Positions 26,986 through 35,834 of a stretch of 64,000 nucleotides of DNA are shown here, piece after piece. Positions within the stretch are counted from its first letter, which is position 1. Each line of letters opens with the position of its first letter. This stretch comes from Megamonas hypermegale_A (GTDB taxonomy: Bacteria; Bacillota; Negativicutes; Selenomonadales; Selenomonadaceae). The stretch lies in assembly GCF_030371585.1 (NCBI RefSeq), contig NZ_JAUDCE010000001.1; one strand, written 5' to 3'. The position numbers and the translations under genes were made by a program. The notes under the pieces were generated by a model. That model was not told where the DNA came from and did not search any database. It saw only the letters and a list, made by a program, of their open reading frames with translations.

Positions 26986-27014
26986 TTGACTTTACATGTC
27001 ATTTACATTAAAAT
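26986..27014 (+). promoter_or_regulatory. Promoter of rplM-rpsI
   Basis: A -35 box TTGACT (26986-26991) and a -10 box TAAAAT (27009-27014) are separated by 17 bases, a near-consensus vegetative promoter. It lies about 115 bases before rplM. Confidence 0.75.
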
Positions 27015-27021
27015 ATTTTCG

Positions 27022-27080
27022 TATGACGTTCGATGACGGCTTCCACTAGCCCCGGAACCGTGCAAAGGACATCTATTAAT
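27022..27080 (+). promoter_or_regulatory. Candidate 5' leader structure of rplM
   Basis: The transcript from the promoter would have a leader of about 110 bases. It can form a hairpin from acggcttcc (27034-27042) with ggaaccgt (27052-27059). Ribosomal protein L13 mRNAs in Firmicutes carry autoregulatory leaders in this position. Assignment to that class is inference from position and the stem only. Confidence 0.4.
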
Positions 27081-27129
27081 AAAAAAATTAATTAAAATAG
27101 TTGAAAATTGTACAGGGAGGGATATACAA

Positions 27130-27570
27130 GTGAAAACAACTTTCATGGCAAATGCAGCAAACGTTGAACGCAAATGGTTCGTAGTTGACGCTGAAGGCCA
27201 GACAGTAGGTAGATTAGCTGCTGAAGTTGCAAAAGTACTTCGCGGTAAACATAAACCGACATTCACACCGCATGTTGACACTGGTGATTATGTCATCGTA
27301 GTTAATGCTGATAAAGTGGTATTCAGCGGTAAAAAATTAACAGACAAAACATATTTCCGTCATTCTGGATATCCGGGAGGAACAACATTCGTTACTCCGC
27401 AGAAAATGCTTCAGACTCAACCGGAAAAAGTTGTAGAAATGGCAGTTCGCGGCATGCTTCCTAAAAATAAATTAGGTGCTCAGATGTACAGAAAACTCAG
27501 CGTTTATGCTGGTCCTGAACATCCGCATGCAGCTCAGAAACCAGAAGTTCTGGAATTAAACATTAGATAA
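27130..27570 (+). CDS. rplM: 50S ribosomal protein L13
   Basis: L13 is an early-assembling large-subunit protein. Family features include RKWFVVDAEGQTVGRLAAEVA, GDYVIVVNADK, YFRHSGYPGG and AVRGMLPKNKLG. Length is 146 aa. The start is a GTG behind GGGAGGG. It is followed 23 bases later by rpsI, the conserved pair. Confidence 0.97.
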   Translation: MKTTFMANAANVERKWFVVDAEGQTVGRLAAEVAKVLRGKHKPTFTPHVDTGDYVIVVNADKVVFSGKKLTDKTYFRHSGYPGGTTFVTPQKMLQTQPEKVVEMAVRGMLPKNKLGAQMYRKLSVYAGPEHPHAAQKPEVLELNIR

Positions 27571-27593
27571 TACTTGGAAGGAGGAACAATATA

Positions 27594-27983
27594 ATGGCAG
27601 TATCCTACTACGGCACAGGCCGCAGAAAGACTTCAGTTGCTAGAGTTCGTCTGGTTCCAGGTGAAGGCAACGTTGTAATTAACGGCCGTCATATCGATGA
27701 ATATTTCGGCATTAAAACTTTAGACTTAATCGTAAAACAGCCGCTTAACTTAACTGAAACAGCTGATAAATATGATGTTATCGCTAACGTTCAGGGCGGT
27801 GGCCCGTCCGGCCAGGCTGGCGCTATCCGTCACGGTATTTCCCGTGCCCTTTTAGAACTCGATGCTGAACTTCGTCCGGCTCTGAAAAAAGCTGGTTTCT
27901 TAACACGTGACCCACGTGAAAAAGAACGTCGCAAATACGGTCTCAAAAAAGCCCGCAAAGCATCCCAGTTCTCCAAACGTTAA
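27594..27983 (+). CDS. rpsI: 30S ribosomal protein S9
   Basis: S9 binds the 3' domain of 16S rRNA and its C-terminal tail reaches the P site. GTGRRKTSVARVRL opens the protein, GGGPSGQAGAIRHGI lies mid-protein, and the tail ends in the usual SQFSKR. Length is 129 aa. GGAAGGAGG precedes the ATG. It is the last gene of the operon, followed by a strong terminator. Confidence 0.97.
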   Translation: MAVSYYGTGRRKTSVARVRLVPGEGNVVINGRHIDEYFGIKTLDLIVKQPLNLTETADKYDVIANVQGGGPSGQAGAIRHGISRALLELDAELRPALKKAGFLTRDPREKERRKYGLKKARKASQFSKR

Positions 27984-28009
27984 TCTTACGATTACAACAA
28001 GAGAATACA

Positions 28010-28042
28010 AAGCCCGCAATCTTACGGTTGCGGGCTTTTTTA
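28010..28042 (+). terminator. Terminator of rplM-rpsI
   Basis: A 10-bp stem AAGCCCGCAA/TTGCGGGCTT is followed by TTTTTATTT. Confidence 0.92.
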
Positions 28043-28100
28043 TTTCGTAAACAGATGTTAAGATATAAATAATCTTAACGGAAAGGATTTTGGGGATTTA

Positions 28101-29036
28101 ATGGAACACAATAAGGATAGATTGAGCATAAATGTGGCGAAATTATATTATAAATCAGATTACAGCCAGCAGCAGATAGCCGACAAGCTGAACCTTTCGC
28201 GCCCGACCGTATCACGGCTGCTTCAATACGCCAAAGACAAGGGATTTGTCCAGATTAACATCGCCGACCCGGTGGAGAACAACATTTCCCTCGAAACTGA
28301 TTTGATGAAAAAATACGGTCTTGATGCCGTGCAGATTGCCTATGCGCCGCTCAATACCACGGAGGAAATCAAAAAAAGCATCGGTATAAAAGCGGCCGAT
28401 TACCTGTATGACACGATAAAGGACGGCGACATTATCGGCGTAAGCTGGGGCACAACGCTTTATGCCGTTGCGCTGAATTTAAAGCATAAAGCCCTGAAAG
28501 GCGTACAGATAGTGCAGTTGAAAGGCGGCATAACACATTCCACGAATAACACGTACGCTTATGAAGTAGTTGAACTTTTTTCGGAAGCCTTCTCCACCGT
28601 CGGCAGATACCTGCCCCTGCCTGTAATGTTTGATACGGTAGAAATCAAAAATTTAATCGAACAGGACACGCATATCAAAAAAATACTGGACCTCGGCAGA
28701 CAGGCCAACGTAGCTGTTTTCACGGTCGGCACAGTGAAAGACGATGCGCTGCTGTTTCGTCTGGGATATATCGCACCGAAGGATAAACAGATATTGCAGC
28801 AGAAAGCCGTCGGCGATATCTGTTCCCGCTTTATTGATGTTCGCGGTAATATTTGCAATGAAGATTTGGACAAACGGACTGTCGGCATAAATCTTGCCGA
28901 ACTGAAGCAGAAGGAAAAACGCATTCTGGTGGCGGGCAGCCAAAGAAAAATCACCGCCATAAAAGCGACACTGGCAGGCAAAATAGCCAATATTCTCGTT
29001 ACAGACCAATATACAGCACAGGAATTACTAAAGTGA
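28101..29036 (+). CDS. deoR: DeoR-type (SorC family) regulator of deoxynucleoside catabolism
   Basis: A SorC-family sugar-binding regulator of 311 aa. The N-terminal HTH reads YSQQQIADKLNLSRPTVSRLLQYAKDKG (residues about 20-47). The rest is a phosphosugar-binding domain of the NagB/RpiA type (DGDIIGVSWGTTLYAVA). It matches the B. subtilis DeoR type, which represses the dra-nupC-pdp operon and is released by deoxyribose-5-phosphate. Its place directly before cdd-deoC-nupC-deoB-pdp supports that role; the effector is inferred. Confidence 0.85.
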   Translation: MEHNKDRLSINVAKLYYKSDYSQQQIADKLNLSRPTVSRLLQYAKDKGFVQINIADPVENNISLETDLMKKYGLDAVQIAYAPLNTTEEIKKSIGIKAADYLYDTIKDGDIIGVSWGTTLYAVALNLKHKALKGVQIVQLKGGITHSTNNTYAYEVVELFSEAFSTVGRYLPLPVMFDTVEIKNLIEQDTHIKKILDLGRQANVAVFTVGTVKDDALLFRLGYIAPKDKQILQQKAVGDICSRFIDVRGNICNEDLDKRTVGINLAELKQKEKRILVAGSQRKITAIKATLAGKIANILVTDQYTAQELLK

Positions 29037-29042
29037 ATTTAT

Positions 29043-29079
29043 ACCCATATTGACAAATGTCGATATGGGTTTTATTTTT
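29043..29079 (+). terminator. Terminator of deoR
   Basis: The stem ACCCATAT/ATATGGGT is followed by TTTATTTTTG. Confidence 0.75.
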
Positions 29080-29125
29080 GTTGAAATTTTATTAAGTATT
29101 TATAGAAAAATTTTTCAAAACAATA
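29078..29125. promoter_or_regulatory. Candidate DeoR operator upstream of cdd
   Basis: An imperfect inverted repeat ttgttgaaatttt / aaaatttttcaaaacaa lies in the AT-rich gap before cdd. It is placed as expected for a regulator site of the deo operon. This is inference from symmetry and position. Confidence 0.3.
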
Positions 29126-29232
29126 TTTGCATATGTTCATTTTTATGTTATCATTATTTCAGAAAATGAAGCGGATAAATGATTGTAAATATACGGTCAA
29201 TTTAAAATATTTCCAGTAAAGGAGTTTTTATT

Positions 29233-29634
29233 ATGACAGATTGCAAACTGCTCGTGCAAAAAGCTTACGAAGGACGCAAAAACGCCTATATTCCATATTC
29301 GCATTTCCCTGTCGGCGCCGCCGTGCTCGCAGAAGACGGACGGATTTATACAGGCTGCAATATTGAAAACGCTTCTTTCGGCGCAACGAACTGTGCCGAA
29401 CGAACGGCTATCTTCAAAGCCGTATCGGAAGGCAACCGCACCATATGCGCCATCGCCATCGTCGGCGTGGAGGACGACTACACTTACCCTTGCGGTATCT
29501 GCCGCCAGGTAATCGCCGAATTTGCCGCACCGGATATTAAAATCATCCTGGGGAAAAATCCTGATGAATATATAGTGAAAACACTGGATGAAATCCTGCC
29601 GGGAGCATTCACGAAAGAGGATTTGGAAAAATAA
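29233..29634 (+). CDS. cdd: Cytidine deaminase
   Basis: Cdd deaminates cytidine and deoxycytidine to uridine and deoxyuridine, which pyrimidine-nucleoside phosphorylase then cleaves. The zinc motif CAERTA (in NCAERTAIFKAVSEGN) carries the catalytic Glu, and PCGICRQVIAEF supplies the two other zinc cysteines. Length is 133 aa. GTAAAGGAG precedes the ATG. It opens the nucleoside operon, and an NPR repeat separates it from deoC. Confidence 0.95.
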   Translation: MTDCKLLVQKAYEGRKNAYIPYSHFPVGAAVLAEDGRIYTGCNIENASFGATNCAERTAIFKAVSEGNRTICAIAIVGVEDDYTYPCGICRQVIAEFAAPDIKIILGKNPDEYIVKTLDEILPGAFTKEDLEK

Positions 29635-29649
29635 TAAATTGCTAACCCG

Positions 29650-29775
29650 TTGTTCTAGTAAACCATCGAACCTTTAAGCCAGCAGTATAATAGTTTATAT
29701 TCGCTGCCTGTTGTCACTTAACTTCACTAAATATAAACTATTATACTGCTTTGAAAAATTAACTAACACAATAAG
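29650..29775 (+). repeat. NPR interspersed repeat, copy 6
   Basis: The long arm is on the left (accatcgaacctttaagcc), the central block is reversed (gttgtcacttaacttcact), and the short arm is on the right, ending aactaacacaat. It sits between cdd and deoC, two genes of one operon, just upstream of the deoC ribosome site. Confidence 0.9.
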
Positions 29776-29797
29776 TATTACTAAGGAGATTTTTTTC

Positions 29798-30439
29798 ATG
29801 AATATCAACAAATACATCGACCATACTGCTTTAAAACCAAATGCGGACAAAGCCGCTATCTTAAATTTAATCGAAGAAGCCAAACAATATGATTTCGCTT
29901 CCGTCTGCATAAATCCGTGCTGGGTGAAACTGGCGGCGGAAAAATTGCAAGGCACAGACGTAAAAGTCTGCACGGTAATCGGCTTCCCGCTCGGTGCCAA
30001 CACTGCGAAAGTAAAAGTTTTTGAAGCGCAGGACGCTATAGAAAACGGCGCAACTGAAATCGACATGGTCATCAATGTCGGCATGCTCAAAGATAAAAAT
30101 TATGAATACGTACAAAATGAAATTGCGGCAATCGTAGACGCAGCCAAAGACAAAGCACTTGTAAAAGTAATCATCGAAACATGCCTGCTCACCGACGAGG
30201 AAATCGTTATCGCCTGCCAGCTTGCCCAGAAAGCAGGAGCTGATTTCGTCAAGACATCCACCGGTTTTTCCACAGGCGGAGCAACAGTTGAAGACGTACG
30301 CCTCATGCGCCAGACGGTAGGCAGCAATATGGGCGTTAAAGCTTCCGGCGGCGTGCATACGCATGAAGAAGCGCTGGCCATGATTGAAGCCGGTGCCAGC
30401 CGTATCGGCGCCAGTGCAGGTGTCAAACTTCTGAAATAA
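29798..30439 (+). CDS. deoC: Deoxyribose-phosphate aldolase
   Basis: DeoC cleaves 2-deoxyribose-5-phosphate to acetaldehyde and glyceraldehyde-3-phosphate. The barrel shows the Schiff-base Lys in VKVIIETCLL and a second Lys in GVKASGGV, with FVKTSTGFS between them. Length is 213 aa. The start at 29798 is fixed by AAGGAG. It follows an NPR repeat and precedes nupC by 18 bases. It is also the likely sink for free deoxyribose if the kinase at 39640 acts on that sugar. Confidence 0.96.
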   Translation: MNINKYIDHTALKPNADKAAILNLIEEAKQYDFASVCINPCWVKLAAEKLQGTDVKVCTVIGFPLGANTAKVKVFEAQDAIENGATEIDMVINVGMLKDKNYEYVQNEIAAIVDAAKDKALVKVIIETCLLTDEEIVIACQLAQKAGADFVKTSTGFSTGGATVEDVRLMRQTVGSNMGVKASGGVHTHEEALAMIEAGASRIGASAGVKLLK

Positions 30440-30457
30440 CTGAAAGGAAGTAATATC

Positions 30458-31639
30458 ATGCAGTATATTATCGGTGCAGCAGGGCTGTTCCTCGTTTTCG
30501 GCATGGCGTTTATTTTCAGCAGCGACCGCAAAAAAATAAAATACAGACCATTAATTGTCATGGTAGTACTGCAATTTGTGTTCGGATTTCTCCTGCTCAA
30601 CACCTCAGCCGGAAATCTTCTCATCAGTGCCATAGCAAACGGTTTCATGGCGCTTTTAGCGTGTGCCAACGAAGGTATCACCTTCGTTTTCGGCCGACTA
30701 GCGGATACAAGCAACCCGATATTTTTCACGAGCGTATTAATGCCGATTACATTCATCTCCGCTTTAATCGGTATCTTGCAGCACTGGAAAATACTTCCCT
30801 TCATCATTAAATATATCGGTCTGGCTCTAAGCAAAATAAACGGCATGGGCAAACTGGAATCGTACAACGCCGTAGCTTCCGCTATACTGGGGCAATCAGA
30901 AGTGTTTATTTCCGTGAAAAAACAGCTCGGGCCGCTGCCGGCGCACCGTCTTTACACGCTCTGCGCCTCCGCCATGTCCACCGTTTCTATGTCCATAGTC
31001 GGCGCTTACATGGTGATGATTGAACCGAAATACGTCGTTACTGCGCTTGTGCTCAATCTTTTCGGCGGATTTATCATTGCTTCCATTATTAACCCCTATG
31101 AAGTTAAGCCGGAAGATGATATTCTAGTAGAAGCACAGGTAAAACGGCAATCGTTTTTTGAAATGCTCGGCGAGTACATTCTGGACGGCTTCAAAGTCGG
31201 CGTTATCGTCTGCGCCATGCTCATCGGTTTTGTCGGCATCATCACCTTAATCAACAATGTATTTTTAGGCATTATCGGTATCTCCTTCCAGCAGATACTC
31301 GGTTATATCTTTTCGCCGTTCGCCTTCTTCATGGGCATACCGATGAATGAATGCGTAGATGCCGCCAGCCTTATGGCGACGAAAATCGTAGCCAACGAAT
31401 TTGTGGCAATGATGCAGCTTTCCGACGGAACGGTACTGCTGTCGGCCAGAAGCATAGCCATTGTTTCCGTATTTCTCGTTTCCTTCGCCAATTTTTCCTC
31501 TATCGGCATTATTGCCGGTGCCGTTAAGGCGCTCAACGAGGAAAAAGGCAATGTCGTAGCTCGCTTCGGACTTAAACTGTTATACGGTGCAACGCTCGTC
31601 AGCATTCTGAACGCAACGGTTGTCAGCCTGATAATCTAA
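30458..31639 (+). CDS. nupC: NupC-family concentrative nucleoside transporter
   Basis: An inner-membrane nucleoside:cation symporter of 393 aa with about eight hydrophobic segments. It shows the CNT-family stretches GQSEVFISVKKQLG and GIPMNECVDAASLMATKIVANEFVA, which form the nucleoside and ion site. Placed inside deoC-nupC-deoB-pdp, it most likely imports the (deoxy)nucleosides that the operon degrades. The start follows TGAAAGGAAG. Confidence 0.93.
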   Translation: MQYIIGAAGLFLVFGMAFIFSSDRKKIKYRPLIVMVVLQFVFGFLLLNTSAGNLLISAIANGFMALLACANEGITFVFGRLADTSNPIFFTSVLMPITFISALIGILQHWKILPFIIKYIGLALSKINGMGKLESYNAVASAILGQSEVFISVKKQLGPLPAHRLYTLCASAMSTVSMSIVGAYMVMIEPKYVVTALVLNLFGGFIIASIINPYEVKPEDDILVEAQVKRQSFFEMLGEYILDGFKVGVIVCAMLIGFVGIITLINNVFLGIIGISFQQILGYIFSPFAFFMGIPMNECVDAASLMATKIVANEFVAMMQLSDGTVLLSARSIAIVSVFLVSFANFSSIGIIAGAVKALNEEKGNVVARFGLKLLYGATLVSILNATVVSLII

Positions 31640-31654
31640 CAAGTTGGTGATATT

Positions 31655-32836
31655 ATGCAAAAATTTAAACGAATTCACATCATTGTAATGGACTCGGTCG
31701 GTATCGGCGCAGCTCCCGACGCCGCTCAGTTCGATGATGCCGGTACAAATACGCTGCTGCACATCTCGCAGGCAAAACACGGTCTTAATCTGCCGAACCT
31801 TGCCAAAATGGGGCTTTCCAATATCTGTAAACTGAAAGGCGTAAATACGGTTGACAACGCCATGGGTTATTATACGAAAATGCAGGAAGCTTCCTGCGGC
31901 AAAGACACCATGACGGGGCACTGGGAAATGATGGGGCTGTATATCGACAAGCCGTTTCAGGTTTTTCCGGACGGCTTCCCGCAGGAATTAATCGAACAGA
32001 TAGAGCAGTTCTCCGGCCGGAAAATTCTCGGCAACTGCCCGGCAAGCGGCACGGAAATCATCAAGCAGTACGGCGAACGCCAGATGAAAACAGGGGAACT
32101 CATCGTCTACACATCCGCCGATTCTGTGCTCCAGATTGCGGCGCACGAGGAAATCATCCCGCTTGATGAGCTGTACAAAATCTGTCAGTTCTGCCGCGAT
32201 ATAACGAAAGAAGGCAAATACCAGCTCGGCAGAATTATCGCCCGTCCGTACGTGGGCACATGCAAAGAGGACTTCATGCGCACAGCCAACCGCCATGATT
32301 ATGCTTTAAAACCGTTCGGTAAAACGGTGATGAATTATCTGCAGGAAGCAGGACTCAGCTCCATTGCCATCGGCAAAATCCGCGATATCTTCGACGGTGA
32401 AGGCGTAACACGCGCCATTCATACCGTTTCCAATATGGATGGCATGGATAAATTTATGGAAATATTAAAAGAAGATTTCACGGGACTGAGTTTTACCAAT
32501 CTGGTGGATTTCGACGCTAAATTCGGCCACCGCCGCAATGCCGTAGGCTACGGCGATGCGCTGGAAGAATTCGACGCACGGCTCACGGACGTTTTCGCCG
32601 CATTGCAAAAAGACGACCTGCTCATCATAACGGCCGACCACGGCAATGACCCGACGTATAAAGGCACTGACCACACGCGCGAATTCGTACCGCTTATGAT
32701 ATATTCTCCTCAATTCAAAGCAAACGGTGAACTGCCGCTTAGAAAAACATTCGCCGATATCGGCGCAACGGTGGCGGAAAATTTCGCCGTGCAGATGCCG
32801 AAATACGGACAGTCATTTTTGGATAGATTAATTTAA
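31655..32836 (+). CDS. deoB: Phosphopentomutase
   Basis: DeoB moves phosphate between C1 and C5 of ribose and deoxyribose, giving the DeoC substrate. The alkaline-phosphatase-like metal motifs VMDSVGIGAAPD near the start and DHGNDPTYKGTDHTRE near the end are present, with the phospho-Thr region GKDTMTGHWEMMG. Length is 393 aa. It is followed 15 bases later by pdp. Confidence 0.96.
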   Translation: MQKFKRIHIIVMDSVGIGAAPDAAQFDDAGTNTLLHISQAKHGLNLPNLAKMGLSNICKLKGVNTVDNAMGYYTKMQEASCGKDTMTGHWEMMGLYIDKPFQVFPDGFPQELIEQIEQFSGRKILGNCPASGTEIIKQYGERQMKTGELIVYTSADSVLQIAAHEEIIPLDELYKICQFCRDITKEGKYQLGRIIARPYVGTCKEDFMRTANRHDYALKPFGKTVMNYLQEAGLSSIAIGKIRDIFDGEGVTRAIHTVSNMDGMDKFMEILKEDFTGLSFTNLVDFDAKFGHRRNAVGYGDALEEFDARLTDVFAALQKDDLLIITADHGNDPTYKGTDHTREFVPLMIYSPQFKANGELPLRKTFADIGATVAENFAVQMPKYGQSFLDRLI

Positions 32837-32851
32837 AAGTTGGTGAATACT

Positions 32852-34153
32852 ATGCGAATGGTAGATATTATTGAAAAAAAACGTGATGGTAAAGAACTGA
32901 CCACACAGGAAATAAATTTCTTCATTGAAGGATATACGAAAGGCGACATTCCTGATTACCAGGCCAGCGCACTGGCTATGGCGATATATTTCCAGGACAT
33001 GAACGACCGCGAACGCGCCGACCTCACGCGCGCTATGGTGAACTCCGGCGACACTATCGACCTTTCCGGTATAGACGGTATCAAAGTCGACAAACACTCC
33101 ACCGGCGGCGTCGGCGACACTACGACGCTCGTACTCGCTCCGCTTGTTGCTTCACTCGGCATACCGGTTGCTAAAATGTCCGGCCGCGGCCTCGGTCATA
33201 CAGGCGGCACTATCGACAAGCTGGAATCCGTAAAAGGCTTCCATGTCGAACTGACAAAGGAACAGTTCATCGACCTGGTGAACAGAGATAAAGTGGCCGT
33301 TATGGGGCAAAGCGGCAATCTCACTCCGGCGGACAAGAAACTGTATGCACTGCGCGACGTAACGGGCACGGTCAATTCCATTCCGCTCATCGCCAGCTCC
33401 ATCATGAGCAAGAAAATCGCCGCCGGTGCCAACGCAATCGTACTTGACGTAAAAACGGGCGATGGCGCATTCATGAAGACGGAAAAAGACGCAGAAGAAC
33501 TGGCTCATGCTATGGTGCGCATCGGCAATCACGTCGGCCGCAAGACGATTGCCATCATCTCCGACATGTCCCAGCCACTCGGTTTTGCTATCGGCAACGC
33601 GCTGGAAGTAAAAGAAGCCATTGAAACGCTTCAGGGCAAAGGCCCGCAGGATTTGACCGACCTCGTCCTGACGCTCGGCTCTCAAATGGTGATTTTGGCG
33701 AAAAAAGCCGAAACAACACAGGAAGCAAAGGCAATGCTCCGCGAAGCGATAACGAACGGCAAAGCCATTGCCAAATTCAAGGAATTTCTGCAAAATCAGG
33801 GCGGAGACGCTTCCGTCGTTGACGATACAGCGAAACTGCCGCAGGCAAAATACCAGATTGAACTTCCAGCCAAAAAATCGGGCTACGTATCCCGCATGGT
33901 GGCCGATGAAATCGGCGTTGCCTCTATGCTGCTCGGTGCAGGCCGTGCTACGAAAGAAGACACAATCGACCTCGCTGTCGGCATTGTTCTGCACAAAAAA
34001 GTCGGCGACAAAGTATCTGAAGGCGAAAGCCTGCTCACTATTCATAGCAATCGCGAAAACATAGATGAAGTAACACAGAAACTGTACGACAATATCTTTA
34101 TTGAAGACACAGCAAAAGCTCCGCAGTTAATTCATGAAATAATTACGGATTAA
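32852..34153 (+). CDS. pdp: Pyrimidine-nucleoside phosphorylase
   Basis: Pdp cleaves uridine, deoxyuridine and thymidine to free base and (deoxy)ribose-1-phosphate. The signature GRGLGHTGGTIDKLE, the phosphate loop KHSTGGVGDTTTLVLAPL and GQSGNLTPADKKLYALRD are all present. The 433 aa match the B. subtilis Pdp type closely, start to end (MRMVDII). The ATG at 32852 was chosen to match; RBS-like GGTGA precedes it. Last gene of the deo operon, followed by a terminator. Confidence 0.96.
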   Translation: MRMVDIIEKKRDGKELTTQEINFFIEGYTKGDIPDYQASALAMAIYFQDMNDRERADLTRAMVNSGDTIDLSGIDGIKVDKHSTGGVGDTTTLVLAPLVASLGIPVAKMSGRGLGHTGGTIDKLESVKGFHVELTKEQFIDLVNRDKVAVMGQSGNLTPADKKLYALRDVTGTVNSIPLIASSIMSKKIAAGANAIVLDVKTGDGAFMKTEKDAEELAHAMVRIGNHVGRKTIAIISDMSQPLGFAIGNALEVKEAIETLQGKGPQDLTDLVLTLGSQMVILAKKAETTQEAKAMLREAITNGKAIAKFKEFLQNQGGDASVVDDTAKLPQAKYQIELPAKKSGYVSRMVADEIGVASMLLGAGRATKEDTIDLAVGIVLHKKVGDKVSEGESLLTIHSNRENIDEVTQKLYDNIFIEDTAKAPQLIHEIITD

Positions 34154-34158
34154 ACATA

Positions 34159-34200
34159 AAATCCCGCAGTAAGCATAATTTACTGCGGGATTTTGTTTTA
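34159..34200 (+). terminator. Terminator of the deo operon
   Basis: The stem AAATCCCGCAGTAA/TTACTGCGGGATTT is followed by TGTTTTATTT. Confidence 0.9.
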
Positions 34201-34252
34201 TTTGTATATCCATTGACAATATGGTACTATTAAAACATCTAAATTAAAGGGG

Positions 34253-35578
34253 TTGATTAAAATTATCAGTTTTTGGCTTGAACTTGCCGTTATCGTTATC
34301 TGTCTGGCAATCGGCGGCCGTTTCAGCGGTATCGGGCTCGGCGTTGCCGGCGGCTTCGGGCTGGCTGTCCTGACACTGGGATTTGGTCTGCCTGTCGGCG
34401 AAATGCCGATAAGCGTCGTATTCATCATCATGTCTGTAATCACCTGCGTATCTCTGCTCCAGGGCGCAGGCGGCCTTGATTACATGATTTCCATGGCGGA
34501 AAAGATTTTGCGCAAAAAACCGAGCGCGATTACTTTTCTCGGTCCGCTGGTATCATATATTTTTACTGTTATCTGCGGTACTTCCTATGTGGCATTTTCC
34601 GTTTATCCCGTTATCGCCGAAATCGCCATCAGCGCGAAAGTGCGTCCAGAACGCGCCATGTCCATGTCGGTAATCGCTTCCAACATGGCTGTCTGCGCCA
34701 GTCCGACGAGCGCCATAGCCGCTGCCATGATTGCCATCACAGCGCCAATCGGCGTTACACCGCTGTCGCTTCTGGCAGTAACGGTACCGGCATGTTTCCT
34801 CGGCGTTTTAATCGGCTGTCTGTTCGTCTATAAACGCGGTGCGGAACTTGCCGACGACCCGGAATTCAAACGCCGCGTAGCTACAGGTCAATTTAAAGAT
34901 GATTATGTACTCGAAAGAAATTCCGCCACGGCTACAGCATCGGCAAAAGTTTCCGTAGCTATATTTCTGGCGGCAATCGTCATTATCGTGGGCATGACTT
35001 CCCATCCTGAACTGCTGCCGCATATCGGACCGGGCGGCAAGGCGATTTCCGTTCCGACGCTGCTCCAGATTATGATGCTGGCAACAGGCGCGATAATCAT
35101 GGTAGCCTGCCGCGTGCCGCGCGACAAACTGGACAGCGGCTCGGTATTCAAATCCGGTCTTGTCGGTGCAGTCGGCATTTTAGGGATTTCGTGGATGACG
35201 GATACATTCTTCGGAACGCATCTTGATTTCATCACGGATGTTTTTGCACAGACTTTAATTCAGTATCCGATGCTGTTCGGCGCAATGCTGTTCGTAACCT
35301 CCATGGTTTTATACAGCCCGGCGGCGACGGCCGTTGCCTTAATGCCGATCGGCGTATCGCTCGGTCTGCCGGCTGAAGTATTAATCGGTTTAATTCCGGC
35401 TACCTGCGCCGTATTCATCATACCGGGCGGCGCTCAAATCAGCTGCGTTGCCTTCGACCGTACCGGTACAACGAAAATCGGCCGTTTCGGTTTTAACCAC
35501 AGCTATTTAATTCCGGGCATGGTTTCGCTGATAGCTTCCACTATTTTGTCCTTAATTTTAGCTTATATAATTTTTTAA
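34253..35578 (+). CDS. Anaerobic C4-dicarboxylate transporter (DcuA/DcuB family)
   Basis: A Dcu-family membrane carrier of 441 aa with ten or more hydrophobic segments. In the family it exchanges fumarate, malate or aspartate for succinate during anaerobic fumarate respiration. Family stretches include GGLDYMISMAEKILR, SIIAS-like MSVIASNMAVCASP, and GISWMTDTFFGTHLDFI. The start is unclear: a TTG at 34253 overlaps the AAAGGGG site, and an ATT codon five codons later is better spaced. It appears monocistronic, followed by an NPR repeat and a terminator. Confidence 0.9.
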   Translation: MIKIISFWLELAVIVICLAIGGRFSGIGLGVAGGFGLAVLTLGFGLPVGEMPISVVFIIMSVITCVSLLQGAGGLDYMISMAEKILRKKPSAITFLGPLVSYIFTVICGTSYVAFSVYPVIAEIAISAKVRPERAMSMSVIASNMAVCASPTSAIAAAMIAITAPIGVTPLSLLAVTVPACFLGVLIGCLFVYKRGAELADDPEFKRRVATGQFKDDYVLERNSATATASAKVSVAIFLAAIVIIVGMTSHPELLPHIGPGGKAISVPTLLQIMMLATGAIIMVACRVPRDKLDSGSVFKSGLVGAVGILGISWMTDTFFGTHLDFITDVFAQTLIQYPMLFGAMLFVTSMVLYSPAATAVALMPIGVSLGLPAEVLIGLIPATCAVFIIPGGAQISCVAFDRTGTTKIGRFGFNHSYLIPGMVSLIASTILSLILAYIIF

Positions 35579-35589
35579 ACGAATAACTT

Positions 35590-35711
35590 ATTGTGCTAGT
35601 TGATTACCTAAAGCAGTATAGTAATTTATATTCGTTCGATGTTGTCACTTAACCTCACTAAATATAAACTACTATACTGCTCATGATGGCTCGATGTTTT
35701 ACTAGCACAAT
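35590..35711 (-). repeat. NPR interspersed repeat, copy 7
   Basis: The short arm is on the left, the central block reads gttcgatgttgtcacttaac, and the long arm is on the right (gatggctcgatgttttacta). The outer ends are ttgtgctagt and actagcacaa, and the inner repeat is strong. It lies 12 bases after the dcu stop. Confidence 0.92.
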
Positions 35712-35729
35712 GGGTACGAATATTTCTCG

Positions 35730-35777
35730 ATAACTTCAGCTGTTGAACGAAATCCAATGGCTGAAGTTATTTTTTAT
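35730..35777 (+). terminator. Terminator downstream of the dcu gene
   Basis: An 11-bp stem ATAACTTCAGC/GCTGAAGTTAT is followed by TTTTTA. Confidence 0.8.
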
Positions 35778-35834
35778 TGACTTGGAGCAAGCTTCAGGAT
35801 ATATATTATAAGCAAAAAAGAAAGGAGCTCTCTT

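Noticed and set aside
35630..35680. T3/T7 phage promoter-like sequence in the NPR central block (acttaacctcactaaata)
   Set aside because: It resembles the phage T3 promoter core but lacks one C and the downstream initiation context, and no phage-type RNA polymerase gene is seen. The match is probably accidental.
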